Assembly (NCBI GenBank): GCA_948472945.1
Contig: CAOKVX010000011.1
Coordinates: 1 to 64,000 of the forward strand
Length of the DNA stretch: 64,000 nucleotides
Reading direction: 5' to 3'
Source: an uncultured Clostridia bacterium
Lineage (GTDB): Bacteria > Bacillota > Clostridia > Lachnospirales > Lachnospiraceae
The notes below the pieces were generated by a model that ran no database searches, was not told the DNA's origin, and saw only the letters and a list, made by a program, of their open reading frames with translations. The position numbers and the translations under genes are program-made. The stretch's first letter is position 1. Each line of letters begins with the position of its first letter. Shown one piece after another: positions 1-7,208 of this stretch.

Positions 1-1532
1 CCATCAAATATCACAATTGCTCCCGGTTGTGCCTGTCCGAATCCGCTATCGCCAATACTTTTCCATTTGCCAGTAATATCATAAGAATCCGGAACTATAT
101 AGGAAGAGTCTGAGGATTCTATATCTAATTCTGCATTACTGGATGTCAGTTTAGCACAATCAATAGTCCTGCTCCCATCCAAACTGACATATTTCCAATC
201 TTTAGTATTAGCCGCATCATCCATACAAATTAACCCGTCACCGACATCACCAAATGTAAGCCCATCAAGCATAGACAAGTCATCCACTCCGGGAGTATAA
301 ATTGTGCCGTCTGGACCTATGATTTTTGTCATCTGGTCTATTGTCGCTTGCAAATATCCATTAGCTGAATCATTGGGGTTAGCATTATCAATTCTAATTG
401 GTGTATATGAAAGATTTCCTTGTTTATCTATAATGGATGCATACCAATCCCCATCTGCCCCCGTCATAACTATCGGAGCGTATCCATCGCTAAATGATCC
501 ACCGCTGATATCATTCTCCTTATACTGTTCTAAGGATATGACGAGATTCCAATCTTTATCGTAATAGCCAACCTCATTCGGATGATAATACGTTGTGCCA
601 AATATCAGCCCTTCGCCATAGCTGGAATCTGAGAGAAAATCATCTTTTTTAGAGATTGCGTTTTCTAATGCCCCACACCCATCTCGCCACGGTTCTTCGT
701 AGTCACTATTAATTATGTACGCAAATTTAGTATTTCCATCCTTAATAACAATGGCTGTATATCCTTCGTAGAAATTTCCTACCACCTTTTCCATGCACCA
801 ACCACGAGCATATGGAAATGGAGAAAAATATTCTGTTGCGACATTGTACAACCCAGAAGGTAAAACGATGTAGTTTTCTCCTATGTATCGAATGGACGAA
901 CAGTAATTAAATTCATCTATCCATTTTTCCGGACGAAATTGTTCATCACTTACTTGCATTTCGTTTAAGATGTTTCCGTCCTTGTCTATAGTGCCGTAAC
1001 GCCACTCATCTGTATCAAAATTTCGGATGTGTTGAGCCACGAAAAAATGGCCATTCCCATATGCTAGGATCAAATAACCGCCATCAGGAGTGATTTGGCT
1101 TTCATAAAGCACATTTCCCTCTGAATCGATAATTCCGCAGGGAGATTCCTCGGTATTATTTTCTCTGTAAAACGCAACTCCATCCTGAAACGGGGAGACA
1201 TAAAATAATTGGCTGTCTGCTTGGTACACTAATTTTCCGTCAGTATCTATAACTCCTGTACAAAAACTATAATAACTGTCCTTGGAAAAATCTACCCATG
1301 CACGTTCATCAGAAAACGGGCGCAACTTCGTAAATGGATAAGTTTCTAGAACTACTTCTTCAGGTTCTTCGTAGATATCTTCCTCATAATCCGTGTCCAT
1401 TTCTTCATACTCCGAATCATCTTCCCATGCGTCCGTATTATCTACTGCGGCGGAACTGCTATCTGCAGAACTGCCGCATCCACTAAGCAGTATGCTAAAC
1501 AACAACGCTACTGTTAAAAGTTTGTTTTTCAT
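1..1532 (-). CDS. Secreted lipoprotein with WG-like repeats (3' end outside window)
   Basis: The reading frame begins at 1532 behind AAAGGAG and stays open to the left edge, so the C-terminus is missing. The N-terminus is a lipoprotein signal: a short basic stretch, a hydrophobic core and the lipobox LLSGC (Cys about residue 18), so the protein should be exported and lipid-anchored. An acidic Ser/Glu/Asp-rich linker follows. The rest carries repeated short units of the form GxIDxxGxxxY (GVIDTDGKLVY, GIIDSEGNVLY, GTIDKDGNIL, SIIDKQGNLSY), which is the pattern of WG/KWG repeats seen in Firmicutes surface proteins of unknown ligand. It lies 19 bases downstream of another lipoprotein gene and is probably co-transcribed with it. 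The function is unknown; a binding or sensing role at the cell surface is inference. Confidence 0.75.
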   Translation of the reverse strand, partial: MKNKLLTVALLFSILLSGCGSSADSSSAAVDNTDAWEDDSEYEEMDTDYEEDIYEEPEEVVLETYPFTKLRPFSDERAWVDFSKDSYYSFCTGVIDTDGKLVYQADSQLFYVSPFQDGVAFYRENNTEESPCGIIDSEGNVLYESQITPDGGYLILAYGNGHFFVAQHIRNFDTDEWRYGTIDKDGNILNEMQVSDEQFRPEKWIDEFNYCSSIRYIGENYIVLPSGLYNVATEYFSPFPYARGWCMEKVVGNFYEGYTAIVIKDGNTKFAYIINSDYEEPWRDGCGALENAISKKDDFLSDSSYGEGLIFGTTYYHPNEVGYYDKDWNLVISLEQYKENDISGGSFSDGYAPIVMTGADGDWYASIIDKQGNLSYTPIRIDNANPNDSANGYLQATIDQMTKIIGPDGTIYTPGVDDLSMLDGLTFGDVGDGLICMDDAANTKDWKYVSLDGSRTIDCAKLTSSNAELDIESSDSSYIVPDSYDITGKWKSIGDSGFGQAQPGAIVIFD

Positions 1533-1551
1533 GTCGTTTTTCTCCTTTAAA

Positions 1552-2628
1552 CTATTCCCAATCAATTAAATGGCAGGAGTATTGATCTGATTCTAATAAA
1601 CCTATAGTATTATTAGATATTTCAGGATGACCCTCCCAAGTAGAAAACTGATACTCCTCTCCATCTGTAATTTCGACACTCTTAGCAAAGGAGAGGTCTT
1701 CCATATTTACTATATAAATCTCAAAAAGATGTTGCTCCTCATCCGTACAGGCTAAGCATGCAAACTGCGTCCCATCAGGATTCCCGATACCGAATTGACA
1801 ACCATAATTTTCAGGCTTATAACGATAAATACCTGTTTCAGCAAAGATGTCAATAGACCGTTCAGACGTAGTCCCACTGCCTACATTGTAAAACATCCAA
1901 TCCTCATCCTCGTTTATCCAAGAGCACCCGCTACCAAGGCCCCTTTCTGTAAAAGGATTTGAACTTTGTACAACATTTTCAATGCTCATATCGGAAATTG
2001 GCACAGAATAAAATTGAAGACGAGTCTTATGTATATATTCGCCAAATACAAAATAATCGTCGAGGAATCCAACCGCACTATATCCAATTCCATACTCTGA
2101 CTCTAGGCCGAGATAGTCAGTTACATCAAAGAATTCTCCATTCTTATCCATCCATCCTGCTGTGCGTAACCCGGTTTCTGCGGAATATTTATCAAGAGCC
2201 ACCCTGCTGTAATTTTCATTAAACATCTCCCTATTCGCGATCTCACCCACTAAGCGTGGTGAATATGGTATGATATAGCCATCTACACCATCTTTAGGGA
2301 GATCAAAACTAAAGTCGTTAACTGAATCGCTTGCGCCAGTGTCAATGTTAAGGCAAGTTAGAGAAACTGTTGCATGATAGCTCTCTGAATCGGGGCTGTC
2401 AATGAAGATTCTTTGGATGATAAGACCATTGTAATCTATTACTTCTTCGTCTTCTTGATATGGATTAAAATCACTTTCTGTCTCCCAGTCATTTTCTGCC
2501 TCCACTTGGCTGTTTTCGTTCATATTAAGAGACTCATCAGGAACAGTTTCAATAGTGTCATTTTTCGCGCAAGCGCATAATGACACTATCACCAATACCG
2601 TCAACAACGCCGTAAATCCTTTTCTCAA
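1552..2628 (-). CDS. Secreted lipoprotein, possible beta-propeller, unknown function
   Basis: A 358-residue protein if translation starts at the TTG at 2628. I prefer that start because a strong AAAGGAGG lies 9 bases upstream, and it gives a compact lipoprotein signal (LRKGFTALL, then a hydrophobic core and lipobox SLCAC). The longer in-frame extension to 2733 would put 35 basic residues before the signal and has no ribosome site. After an acidic linker, the mature part contains short strands with D/N-G turns (for example GIGNPDGTQF), compatible with a repeated beta-sheet or propeller fold, but I recognise no family. It is upstream of, and 19 bases from, the WG-repeat lipoprotein, which suggests a two-gene operon. 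Confidence 0.7.
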   Translation of the reverse strand: MRKGFTALLTVLVIVSLCACAKNDTIETVPDESLNMNENSQVEAENDWETESDFNPYQEDEEVIDYNGLIIQRIFIDSPDSESYHATVSLTCLNIDTGASDSVNDFSFDLPKDGVDGYIIPYSPRLVGEIANREMFNENYSRVALDKYSAETGLRTAGWMDKNGEFFDVTDYLGLESEYGIGYSAVGFLDDYFVFGEYIHKTRLQFYSVPISDMSIENVVQSSNPFTERGLGSGCSWINEDEDWMFYNVGSGTTSERSIDIFAETGIYRYKPENYGCQFGIGNPDGTQFACLACTDEEQHLFEIYIVNMEDLSFAKSVEITDGEEYQFSTWEGHPEISNNTIGLLESDQYSCHLIDWE

Positions 2629-2756
2629 TTTTCTTCTCCTCCTTTTCGTAGTCGGTTCATATAAAATACGCCAATTATTTTGACGTAGCATAAGCCTCCT
2701 CCCTGCTTTTATTGAACCCTGTCTTAACAACAAAAAATCACGGTCTCCAAACCGCT

Positions 2757-2797
2757 AAAAAATAAGATGTAACACAATAGTGAGTATGTTACATCTT
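2757..2797 (-). terminator. Hairpin plus T-run upstream of the lipoprotein operon
   Basis: Perfect 10-base inverted repeat (AAGATGTAAC and GTTACATCTT, loop 14). On the minus strand it is followed by A then six T. This is a good intrinsic terminator for minus-strand transcription. It lies 130 bases before the lipoprotein start, so it could be an attenuator or the end of a short leader RNA. Confidence 0.55.
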
Positions 2798-2941
2798 GCT
2801 CGCCCAACATCCGCTGTTTTTGCCATAAATCAGTCGTTATTTTTATAGGATTTGCAAATTTTCTTTATTTTAGTATGAACATTCTCTTGAATATAGCCTG
2901 ATTTGATGTTAAAATTGTATCAATATCACTAATATGTTACA

Positions 2942-3000
2942 AAAGCCCCCTTGTCCGGGGATACGCTATAATCAGCCGTATCTTACGACAAGGGGGCTTT
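2942..3000. repeat. 14-bp perfect inverted repeat before the recombinase gene
   Basis: AAAGCCCCCTTGTC (2942-2955) and GACAAGGGGGCTTT (2987-3000) are perfect complements around a 31-base centre. The centre holds a second stem, GATACG/CGTATC. The right arm contains the G-rich ribosome site of the recombinase gene starting at 3008, so an RNA reading through both arms would hide that site. On the minus strand the stem is followed by TTTTG, so it may also act as a terminator. The remaining DNA of the 2629-3007 gap is AT-rich and I see no gene in it. Confidence 0.7.
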
Positions 3001-3007
3001 ATCAATT

Positions 3008-3580
3008 ATGGCAGCAACAGAACCGATCAGAGACAAGAAACAGTTAAAAGAACTCGCTGATTATTTTTTACGCAAAGGACAGCTTCGTAATTATATACTG
3101 GTTGTTATGGGAACATATACCGTGCTTCGTATCAGCGACTTACTCCGGCTAAAATGGTCGGATGTATATGATGAGGAAAGGCAGGAGTTCCGTGACCATA
3201 TTACTGTAGTAGAAAAGAAAACTAAGAAAGAGCGCACGATTGCCCTGAATCCGCAACTACTTGGCGCGCTCCGGCAGTATTACGCTCATCGCCGGGGAGA
3301 ATATGTATTTGCCAATAACCGCAAAGAGCCAAAAGCTATCAGCCGAGTGCAGGCGTGGCGGATAATCCATGCGGCAGTGGCAGAGCTTGGGATTGCCGGG
3401 AAGATTGCCTGCCATTCTTTAAGGAAGACCTGGGGGTATCATACCGTGAAAGATAATAAAGTAGCATTGGCCGTAGTTGTAGACATTTATAATCACAGTA
3501 GTTACGAAATTACGAAGCGATACCTTGGCATTACGCAAGATGAGCGGGATGAAGCCTATCTGGGGATGGAATTGTTCTGA
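3008..3580 (+). CDS. Tyrosine recombinase, catalytic domain only
   Basis: 190 residues, about the size of the catalytic domain of phage-integrase-family enzymes, with no N-terminal core-binding (SAM-like) domain. The active-site set is visible: Arg in TVLRISDLLRLKW, Lys in VVEKKTKKERT, His-Arg in CHSLRKTWGYH, a second His in IYNHSSYE, and the nucleophilic Tyr in TKRYLGI. It should cut and rejoin DNA strands at short inverted sites. It is preceded by a long hairpin (2942-3000) whose arm includes its ribosome site, and followed by fragments of lectin-like genes and an HTH protein. A role in rearranging those cassettes is inference; a plain integrase remnant of a mobile element is the alternative. 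Confidence 0.85.
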   Translation: MAATEPIRDKKQLKELADYFLRKGQLRNYILVVMGTYTVLRISDLLRLKWSDVYDEERQEFRDHITVVEKKTKKERTIALNPQLLGALRQYYAHRRGEYVFANNRKEPKAISRVQAWRIIHAAVAELGIAGKIACHSLRKTWGYHTVKDNKVALAVVVDIYNHSSYEITKRYLGITQDERDEAYLGMELF

Positions 3581-3711
3581 GATATTAATTGGGAGGCAGG
3601 CTTATTATTAGAGAGCGTGAAACATAAGTACACTCTATTTTGTAATGCGAAAATAATTATACCCAATACATTCCTCTATTTATTTGTTTTTCTTTACTTC
3701 CTTTTCCTCCA

Positions 3712-4035
3712 TTAGGCACTACCTGGGTAGAGGCAGCGGAGGGGGAAACCATAGAAACGATTGCTATTGCGTGACAAAGCAATATCCGCAGGAGCTACAA
3801 CCAAGACGTAAGCGACGGGGGACAATCCAATAGTACGCGACCAGCTGTAACCGCTCTCGCCGATAAGGCCTGTCTGACCATAGTTAAGAATAACACCTCC
3901 GCTACGGACATAAGCCAATGGTAACTGTACTATGGTGGTGGCGCCGGTGGTACTGATTATATTGGAACATTTATCTCCCTTGTCAATTTTCGCCAGACCA
4001 TGACTGCTATTTTTGGTGGTTCGTGGTATGGACGC
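3712..4035 (-). pseudogene. Fragment of a Fibrobacter-succinogenes-major-type (lectin-like) domain, cassette A
   Basis: An open stretch of 107 codons bounded by TGA at 4036-4038 and TAA at 3712, with no convincing ATG or ribosome site. Its C-terminal half reads QLPLAYVRSGG, GYSWSRT, NSNRFYGFPLRC, the typical end of Fib_succ_major domains (C-type-lectin-like fold found in secreted proteins). The N-terminal part of such a domain (W..A...C region and WRLP motif) is absent. The stop is TAATG, overlapping a ten-codon reading frame. The rest of the 3581-4083 gap holds nothing else I recognise. It could be a silent donor cassette, or simply a decayed gene; a short protein from the TTG at 3918 is less likely. 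Confidence 0.55.
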
Positions 4036-4083
4036 TCACACTATCTTGTCATATGATGTCGTCCTGTAAAGGAGGCGCACAAA

Positions 4084-4347
4084 ATGAATGAGAAAGATTT
4101 TATGGAACTGCTTATAACAGAACGGATGGGAATGCACTGCGAGAAGTTTAAGGAGGACTATCCGCCCACACCGGAGCAACTGGAAGAGGCAGAAAAAGCC
4201 AGTATTGCTCATGACAAAGTATTCTCAGTACTGGATGCCGAACACCGCAAACTACTGGAGTTTTGCGAGGATGTGGAAATTGAGGAATCTTCACGAGAAA
4301 ACAAGCATTATTACAGGGCGGGGATTAAAGATGGGGGTGAACCTTGA
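4084..4347 (+). CDS. Small acidic hypothetical protein
   Basis: 87 residues, preceded by a strong AAAGGAGG 8-9 bases before the ATG, so very likely translated. It is highly charged and predicted helical (MNEKDFMELLITERMG, then PPTPEQLEEAEKAS and a Glu-rich tail), without membrane segment or signal peptide. The pattern resembles short helical proteins found on clostridial mobile elements, but I cannot assign a family with certainty. It sits between the two inverted lectin-domain fragments and downstream of the recombinase, on the same strand as the recombinase. Function unknown. Confidence 0.6.
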   Translation: MNEKDFMELLITERMGMHCEKFKEDYPPTPEQLEEAEKASIAHDKVFSVLDAEHRKLLEFCEDVEIEESSRENKHYYRAGIKDGGEP

Positions 4348-4396
4348 CCGTTTAGTAAAACAGATGAAAAGTACTGATTAGTTATCTTCATATATT

Positions 4397-4478
4397 GGCA
4401 GTAGTAATTTCCATAAGCGTCAATATAATCTATGTTAGAATTGAATCGTGGATAGTTTTGTCCATGGAAACTACTGCC
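4397..4478. repeat. Imperfect inverted repeat inside the cassette region
   Basis: Left arm GGCAGTAGTAATTTCCAT (4397-4414) and right arm ATGGAAACTACTGCC (4464-4478) are complementary apart from a 3-base indel, around 49 bases. It lies within a 67-codon minus-strand open frame (4311-4514) rich in Tyr, Asn and Ser (for example NYPRFNSNIDYIDAYGNYY), which lacks a start and could be another gene fragment. Of the 4348-4970 gap, the rest is cassette B and a terminator. Confidence 0.5.
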
Positions 4479-4563
4479 AGCCATTGAGGTCAGGCTCCGA
4501 CTGCCAAAGGTTTTCTAGTTCAAAGATCGTGAAGTTTCTCTTTCTATTATTTCATAGGAAAAC

Positions 4564-4817
4564 ATGGAAGACTGGGATTTAGCTACAGCTATGGCTGCGG
4601 CTAAAAATAGCAAACTTCTTCACCTGCGCTTGTTCTGGCTTTTGTCCGTAGCGATGCTATCAATGTTAACGATGGTAAGATGTGGAATCTGGGCAACTGG
4701 GGTAACGGCTGGTCGCGTACGTCTAAATCGTCTACCAACGCCTACAACCTTGCGTTTAATCCTACGGAGGTCTACCCGTCAAACAACAACCGTTGGAACG
4801 GTCTCCCCCTCCGCTGA
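4564..4817 (+). pseudogene. Frame-disrupted Fibrobacter-succinogenes-major-type domain, cassette B
   Basis: Two pieces of one lectin-like domain lie in different frames. From ATG 4564 the frame gives MEDWDLATAMAAAKNS, which resembles the start of such domains. From 4611 another frame, open to TGA at 4815, gives AFVRSDAINVNDGKMWN, GNGWSRTS, AYNLAFNP and SNNNRWNGLPLR, the domain's characteristic end. A stop (TAG 4608) precedes the second frame, so a simple frameshift does not restore one protein; a deletion or recombination joint between 4603 and 4620 fits better. Compared with cassette A, short DNA blocks are nearly identical (GTCCGTAGCG, GCTGGTCGCGTAC, CCCCCTCCGCTG) while intervening bases differ. 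No signal peptide is attached. Confidence 0.6.
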
Positions 4818-4845
4818 GTGGTCCGGTTCGGTACCGATCTTGGAG

Positions 4846-4874
4846 AAAAGCCCCTGCTAACTGTAGTGGGGGCT
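4846..4874 (-). terminator. Terminator for the tandem-HTH gene
   Basis: AGCCCC (4849-4854) pairs with GGGGCT (4869-4874), with an inner CTA/TAG pair. Read on the minus strand the stem is followed by TTTTC. It lies about 100 bases past the end of the minus-strand HTH gene. Confidence 0.5.
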
Positions 4875-4970
4875 ATGATTTCATAAGTGTTACTGGGGCG
4901 AGAGATAATACGCAGTTTGCGGATAGTTCGTATATTTTACTTAGCGCAATTTATATCCCTTGTGGGTAAT

Positions 4971-5453
4971 TTATTCTTGTTTATAATCCCACCTACTTCT
5001 AATTTTCACGCCATGGCTTCTTAAGCAATTAAGAATAGTTTGTGGATTTACGCCAAACTGTTTCGCAATTTTTTCAGCAGTAATTTCATTTTTATACATT
5101 GCAATTACCTCATCCGCATTTAGCTTGGCCTGTACTTTGCTCCTAGTAACATTCACGCCTTGCCTCCTTAACGTATTTACTATAGTGGTTTTACAGACTC
5201 CGAACATCTCTCCTATTTTACGAGTACTCTTTCCGGCTTGATATAAGGAAACTATTTCTCGTAATTCATCCTCGTTGAATTCCCTGCGAGTTTGAGTTAA
5301 ATGTTTTACCGCTAATTCTCCATATTCATCAACTTGCTTGTTGTCAGTCGTGATACTTTCTGATAAAATATGTTCAGGCGGACGATCAGGAAGCTGAGAT
5401 TTGAATTTCAGTATGGTTTGATATTTTTTGGAGTCAAGCCCTGATAGTTCCAT
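4971..5453 (-). CDS. Tandem helix-turn-helix DNA-binding protein
   Basis: 160 residues. After a polar N-terminal 55 residues come two copies of a Hin/resolvase-type HTH: ELREIVSLYQAGKSTRKIG with GVCKTTIVNTLRRQGV, then DEVIAMYKNEITAEKIAKQ with GVNPQTILNCLRSHGV. There is no recombinase catalytic domain, so it should bind DNA without cutting it. ATG 5453 is the first possible start (a TGA codon lies two codons upstream), but no clear ribosome site precedes it. It is placed beside the lectin-domain fragments and opposite to the recombinase; a role as regulator or accessory factor of rearrangement is inference, and an ordinary transcription regulator is equally possible. Confidence 0.65.
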   Translation of the reverse strand: MELSGLDSKKYQTILKFKSQLPDRPPEHILSESITTDNKQVDEYGELAVKHLTQTRREFNEDELREIVSLYQAGKSTRKIGEMFGVCKTTIVNTLRRQGVNVTRSKVQAKLNADEVIAMYKNEITAEKIAKQFGVNPQTILNCLRSHGVKIRSRWDYKQE

Positions 5454-5585
5454 TTTTCAGGATAGTTAGTTTTTTATAAGATTTTTCCATTGATGTCTTG
5501 CCTTATTAAATTAGAAATTTTAAAATTATTAGATTTTAATCATAATTGGACACGACTATAGGAAAAATCTTTTTCTTTACAGCTT

Positions 5586-5625
5586 GGCGGCGCCAATTTG
5601 AAACCTATTTCAAGTTGGCGCCGCC
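5586..5625. repeat. 18-bp GC-rich inverted repeat
   Basis: GGCGGCGCCAATTTGAAA (5586-5603) and TTTCAAGTTGGCGCCGCC (5608-5625) with one mismatch and a 4-base loop, between the sigma-factor gene and the HTH gene. No T-run follows on either strand, so it is not a classic intrinsic terminator. It may still be a transcription boundary between the core and accessory stretch. Confidence 0.6.
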
Positions 5626-5687
5626 GACTCACATTTATGTTTTCAAAGCTATCAATCGTAAAATTTTTTTATGTATATTATTATCCC

Positions 5688-6530
5688 TTATGCTTTTTTA
5701 ACAACTGAATAAGAAGCGCTGTTTAAAAATTCTTCAATAAACTTTTTCAAACTTCCCGGCGACTGGTAGGTCTTACAGAAAGAGAACTCCTGAGAAATAT
5801 TATCAATCTCCTCCATCGCTTCCTTTACATCAACAATATCTTTTGATACCGCAGACGAAAAATCCAAATGGGCCGTGTTGATTCTATGGCTCTGAATCGC
5901 ATAGTTTACCCTATCTGCACAACGGCATTTTCCATTCCCGTACTCTCCACAATATTCCTGCAAAAACTCAGCTACTTTTTTCCTCACCCTTGACAGACGC
6001 TGGCGGTATGCCTCCGGTGTAATTCCAAGTATATCGCCGGCAATTCGGCTGTCCACCTTAAACATAGTGCCCAGTATAAATATGCAGCGGCTCTCTGCGT
6101 CAAGACACTGGAGCATTACATTTGTGCAGGAAAGCTTCAATTCCTCAGCTAAAATGGATTGCTCAACACCTTGCGTCAAATCAGGCACATTTCCGATGTC
6201 AGCATTTTCTATATCGTCCGCGTAAAACTCAAAACTAAGCGGAAACTTTGCAAACATATGCTTTTTGTAATTTTTCAGATAATTTAACGCAATACTGAAC
6301 ACCCATGTTGAAAAAGCGCTTTCTCCCTTAAAAGAATTCAAATGTGTAATAATTTTCAGCAGAATTTCCTGTGTAGCATCCTCTGCGTCAGGGAAAGTTC
6401 CCAGCATGCGCAGCGAAAGATTGAACACCAAATCCTGCACGCTGAAAATAACCGTTTCCAGACTTTTTTTATCACCCGCAACGGCATTTTTAATTAACTC
6501 CGATAATTCTTCGTTTGTAAATTGGTTCAT
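5688..6530 (-). CDS. ECF-like RNA polymerase sigma factor with C-terminal extension
   Basis: 280 residues. Region 2 (about 25-90) shows the sigma-70 core pattern (LGTFPDAEDATQEILLKI, then FSTWVFSIALNYLKNY), and region 4 (about 143-187) carries the promoter -35-binding HTH (DILGITPEAYRQRLSRVRKKV). A region 3 is absent, as in ECF factors. An extra 90 residues follow, starting with a cysteine cluster (YCGEYGNGKCRC, 193-204) that could bind metal or sense redox state. It directs RNA polymerase to a regulon that cannot be read here. ATG 6530 has GAGGG 5 bases upstream. It is downstream of smpB by 200 bases; no anti-sigma gene is adjacent. Confidence 0.85.
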   Translation of the reverse strand: MNQFTNEELSELIKNAVAGDKKSLETVIFSVQDLVFNLSLRMLGTFPDAEDATQEILLKIITHLNSFKGESAFSTWVFSIALNYLKNYKKHMFAKFPLSFEFYADDIENADIGNVPDLTQGVEQSILAEELKLSCTNVMLQCLDAESRCIFILGTMFKVDSRIAGDILGITPEAYRQRLSRVRKKVAEFLQEYCGEYGNGKCRCADRVNYAIQSHRINTAHLDFSSAVSKDIVDVKEAMEEIDNISQEFSFCKTYQSPGSLKKFIEEFLNSASYSVVKKA

Positions 6531-6603
6531 AATCCCTCTTTCTTGAAGTGCAAATTATTTTTATACGGAGGATAATTCCGGAAACATATCTTATAATTTC
6601 CAT

Positions 6604-6632
6604 AAGCTTTGCGGCACCTCAAGGCAAAGCTT
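6604..6632. terminator. Short perfect hairpin after smpB
   Basis: AAGCTTTGC and GCAAAGCTT, perfect 9-base arms with an 11-base loop, in the gap between smpB and the sigma-factor gene. It lacks a clear T-run, so its termination role is uncertain. Confidence 0.35.
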
Positions 6633-6729
6633 TCCCCATATATATAATTAGACAAACCTACGGAGCCATTGTGACATGAAACTTTAAATTTTCCATTACA
6701 AAGACTAAAAAGGGCGGGATTATTGATAT

Positions 6730-7200
6730 CTAGCTATACAGATTACTCACCTTATAATTCCTCTCGGCGTCCCTGCGCTGGTCTTTCTTAGCAATATCCT
6801 GCCTCTTGTCATAGAGCTTCTTACCCCTTGCAAGCCCAATCTCAACCTTAACGTAGCTGCCCTTCAGATAAACTTTGAGAGGAACTATAGTATATCCTTT
6901 TTGGGTGATACTTCCAACCATTTTTCTTATTTCGCTTTTATGAAGCAGCAGTTTCCTAACCCTCAGCGGGTCCTTGTTAAAAATATTCCCTTTCTCATAA
7001 GGGCTTACGTGCATGTTATACACAAACACCTCGCCCTTATCAACCTTTACAAAAGCCTCTTTTATGCTGCATTTCCCCATACGGAGCGACTTTACCTCCG
7101 TACCGTGAAGCGCTATCCCGGCCTCGTACGTATCTTCTATAAAATAATCGTGATATGCTTTCTTGTTATTAGCAATAAGTTTAACTGCATCTTTTCCCAT
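6730..7200 (-). CDS. smpB: SsrA-binding protein SmpB
   Basis: 156 residues, the usual SmpB length. It binds tmRNA and brings it to stalled ribosomes for trans-translation in the cytoplasm. Characteristic blocks are [19 protein letters not shown] at the start, [18 protein letters not shown], and the basic C-terminal tail [19 protein letters not shown] that enters the empty mRNA channel. The start at 7200 has AGGGA upstream. It follows rnr by 8 bases, so they are cotranscribed; RNase R degrades the defective mRNAs released by trans-translation, which explains the pairing. I found no ssrA gene in the adjoining gaps. Confidence 0.97.
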   Translation of the reverse strand: MGKDAVKLIANNKKAYHDYFIEDTYEAGIALHGTEVKSLRMGKCSIKEAFVKVDKGEVFVYNMHVSPYEKGNIFNKDPLRVRKLLLHKSEIRKMVGSITQKGYTIVPLKVYLKGSYVKVEIGLARGKKLYDKRQDIAKKDQRRDAERNYKVSNLYS

Positions 7201-7208
7201 AACAGTCC

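Noticed and set aside
3712..4817. Diversity-generating retroelement
   Set aside because: The lectin-like fragments and Asn-rich codons recall DGR variable repeats, but no reverse transcriptase, Avd gene or paired template/variable repeat with adenine-only changes is present.
4564..4860. 98-codon plus-strand ORF as an intact gene
   Set aside because: Beyond the first 16 residues it is out of frame with the recognisable lectin-like sequence and is low in similarity to any protein pattern.
6531..6729. tmRNA (ssrA) next to smpB
   Set aside because: The gap is too short for tmRNA and no tRNA-like acceptor or tag-peptide sequence was found there or at 9339-9672.
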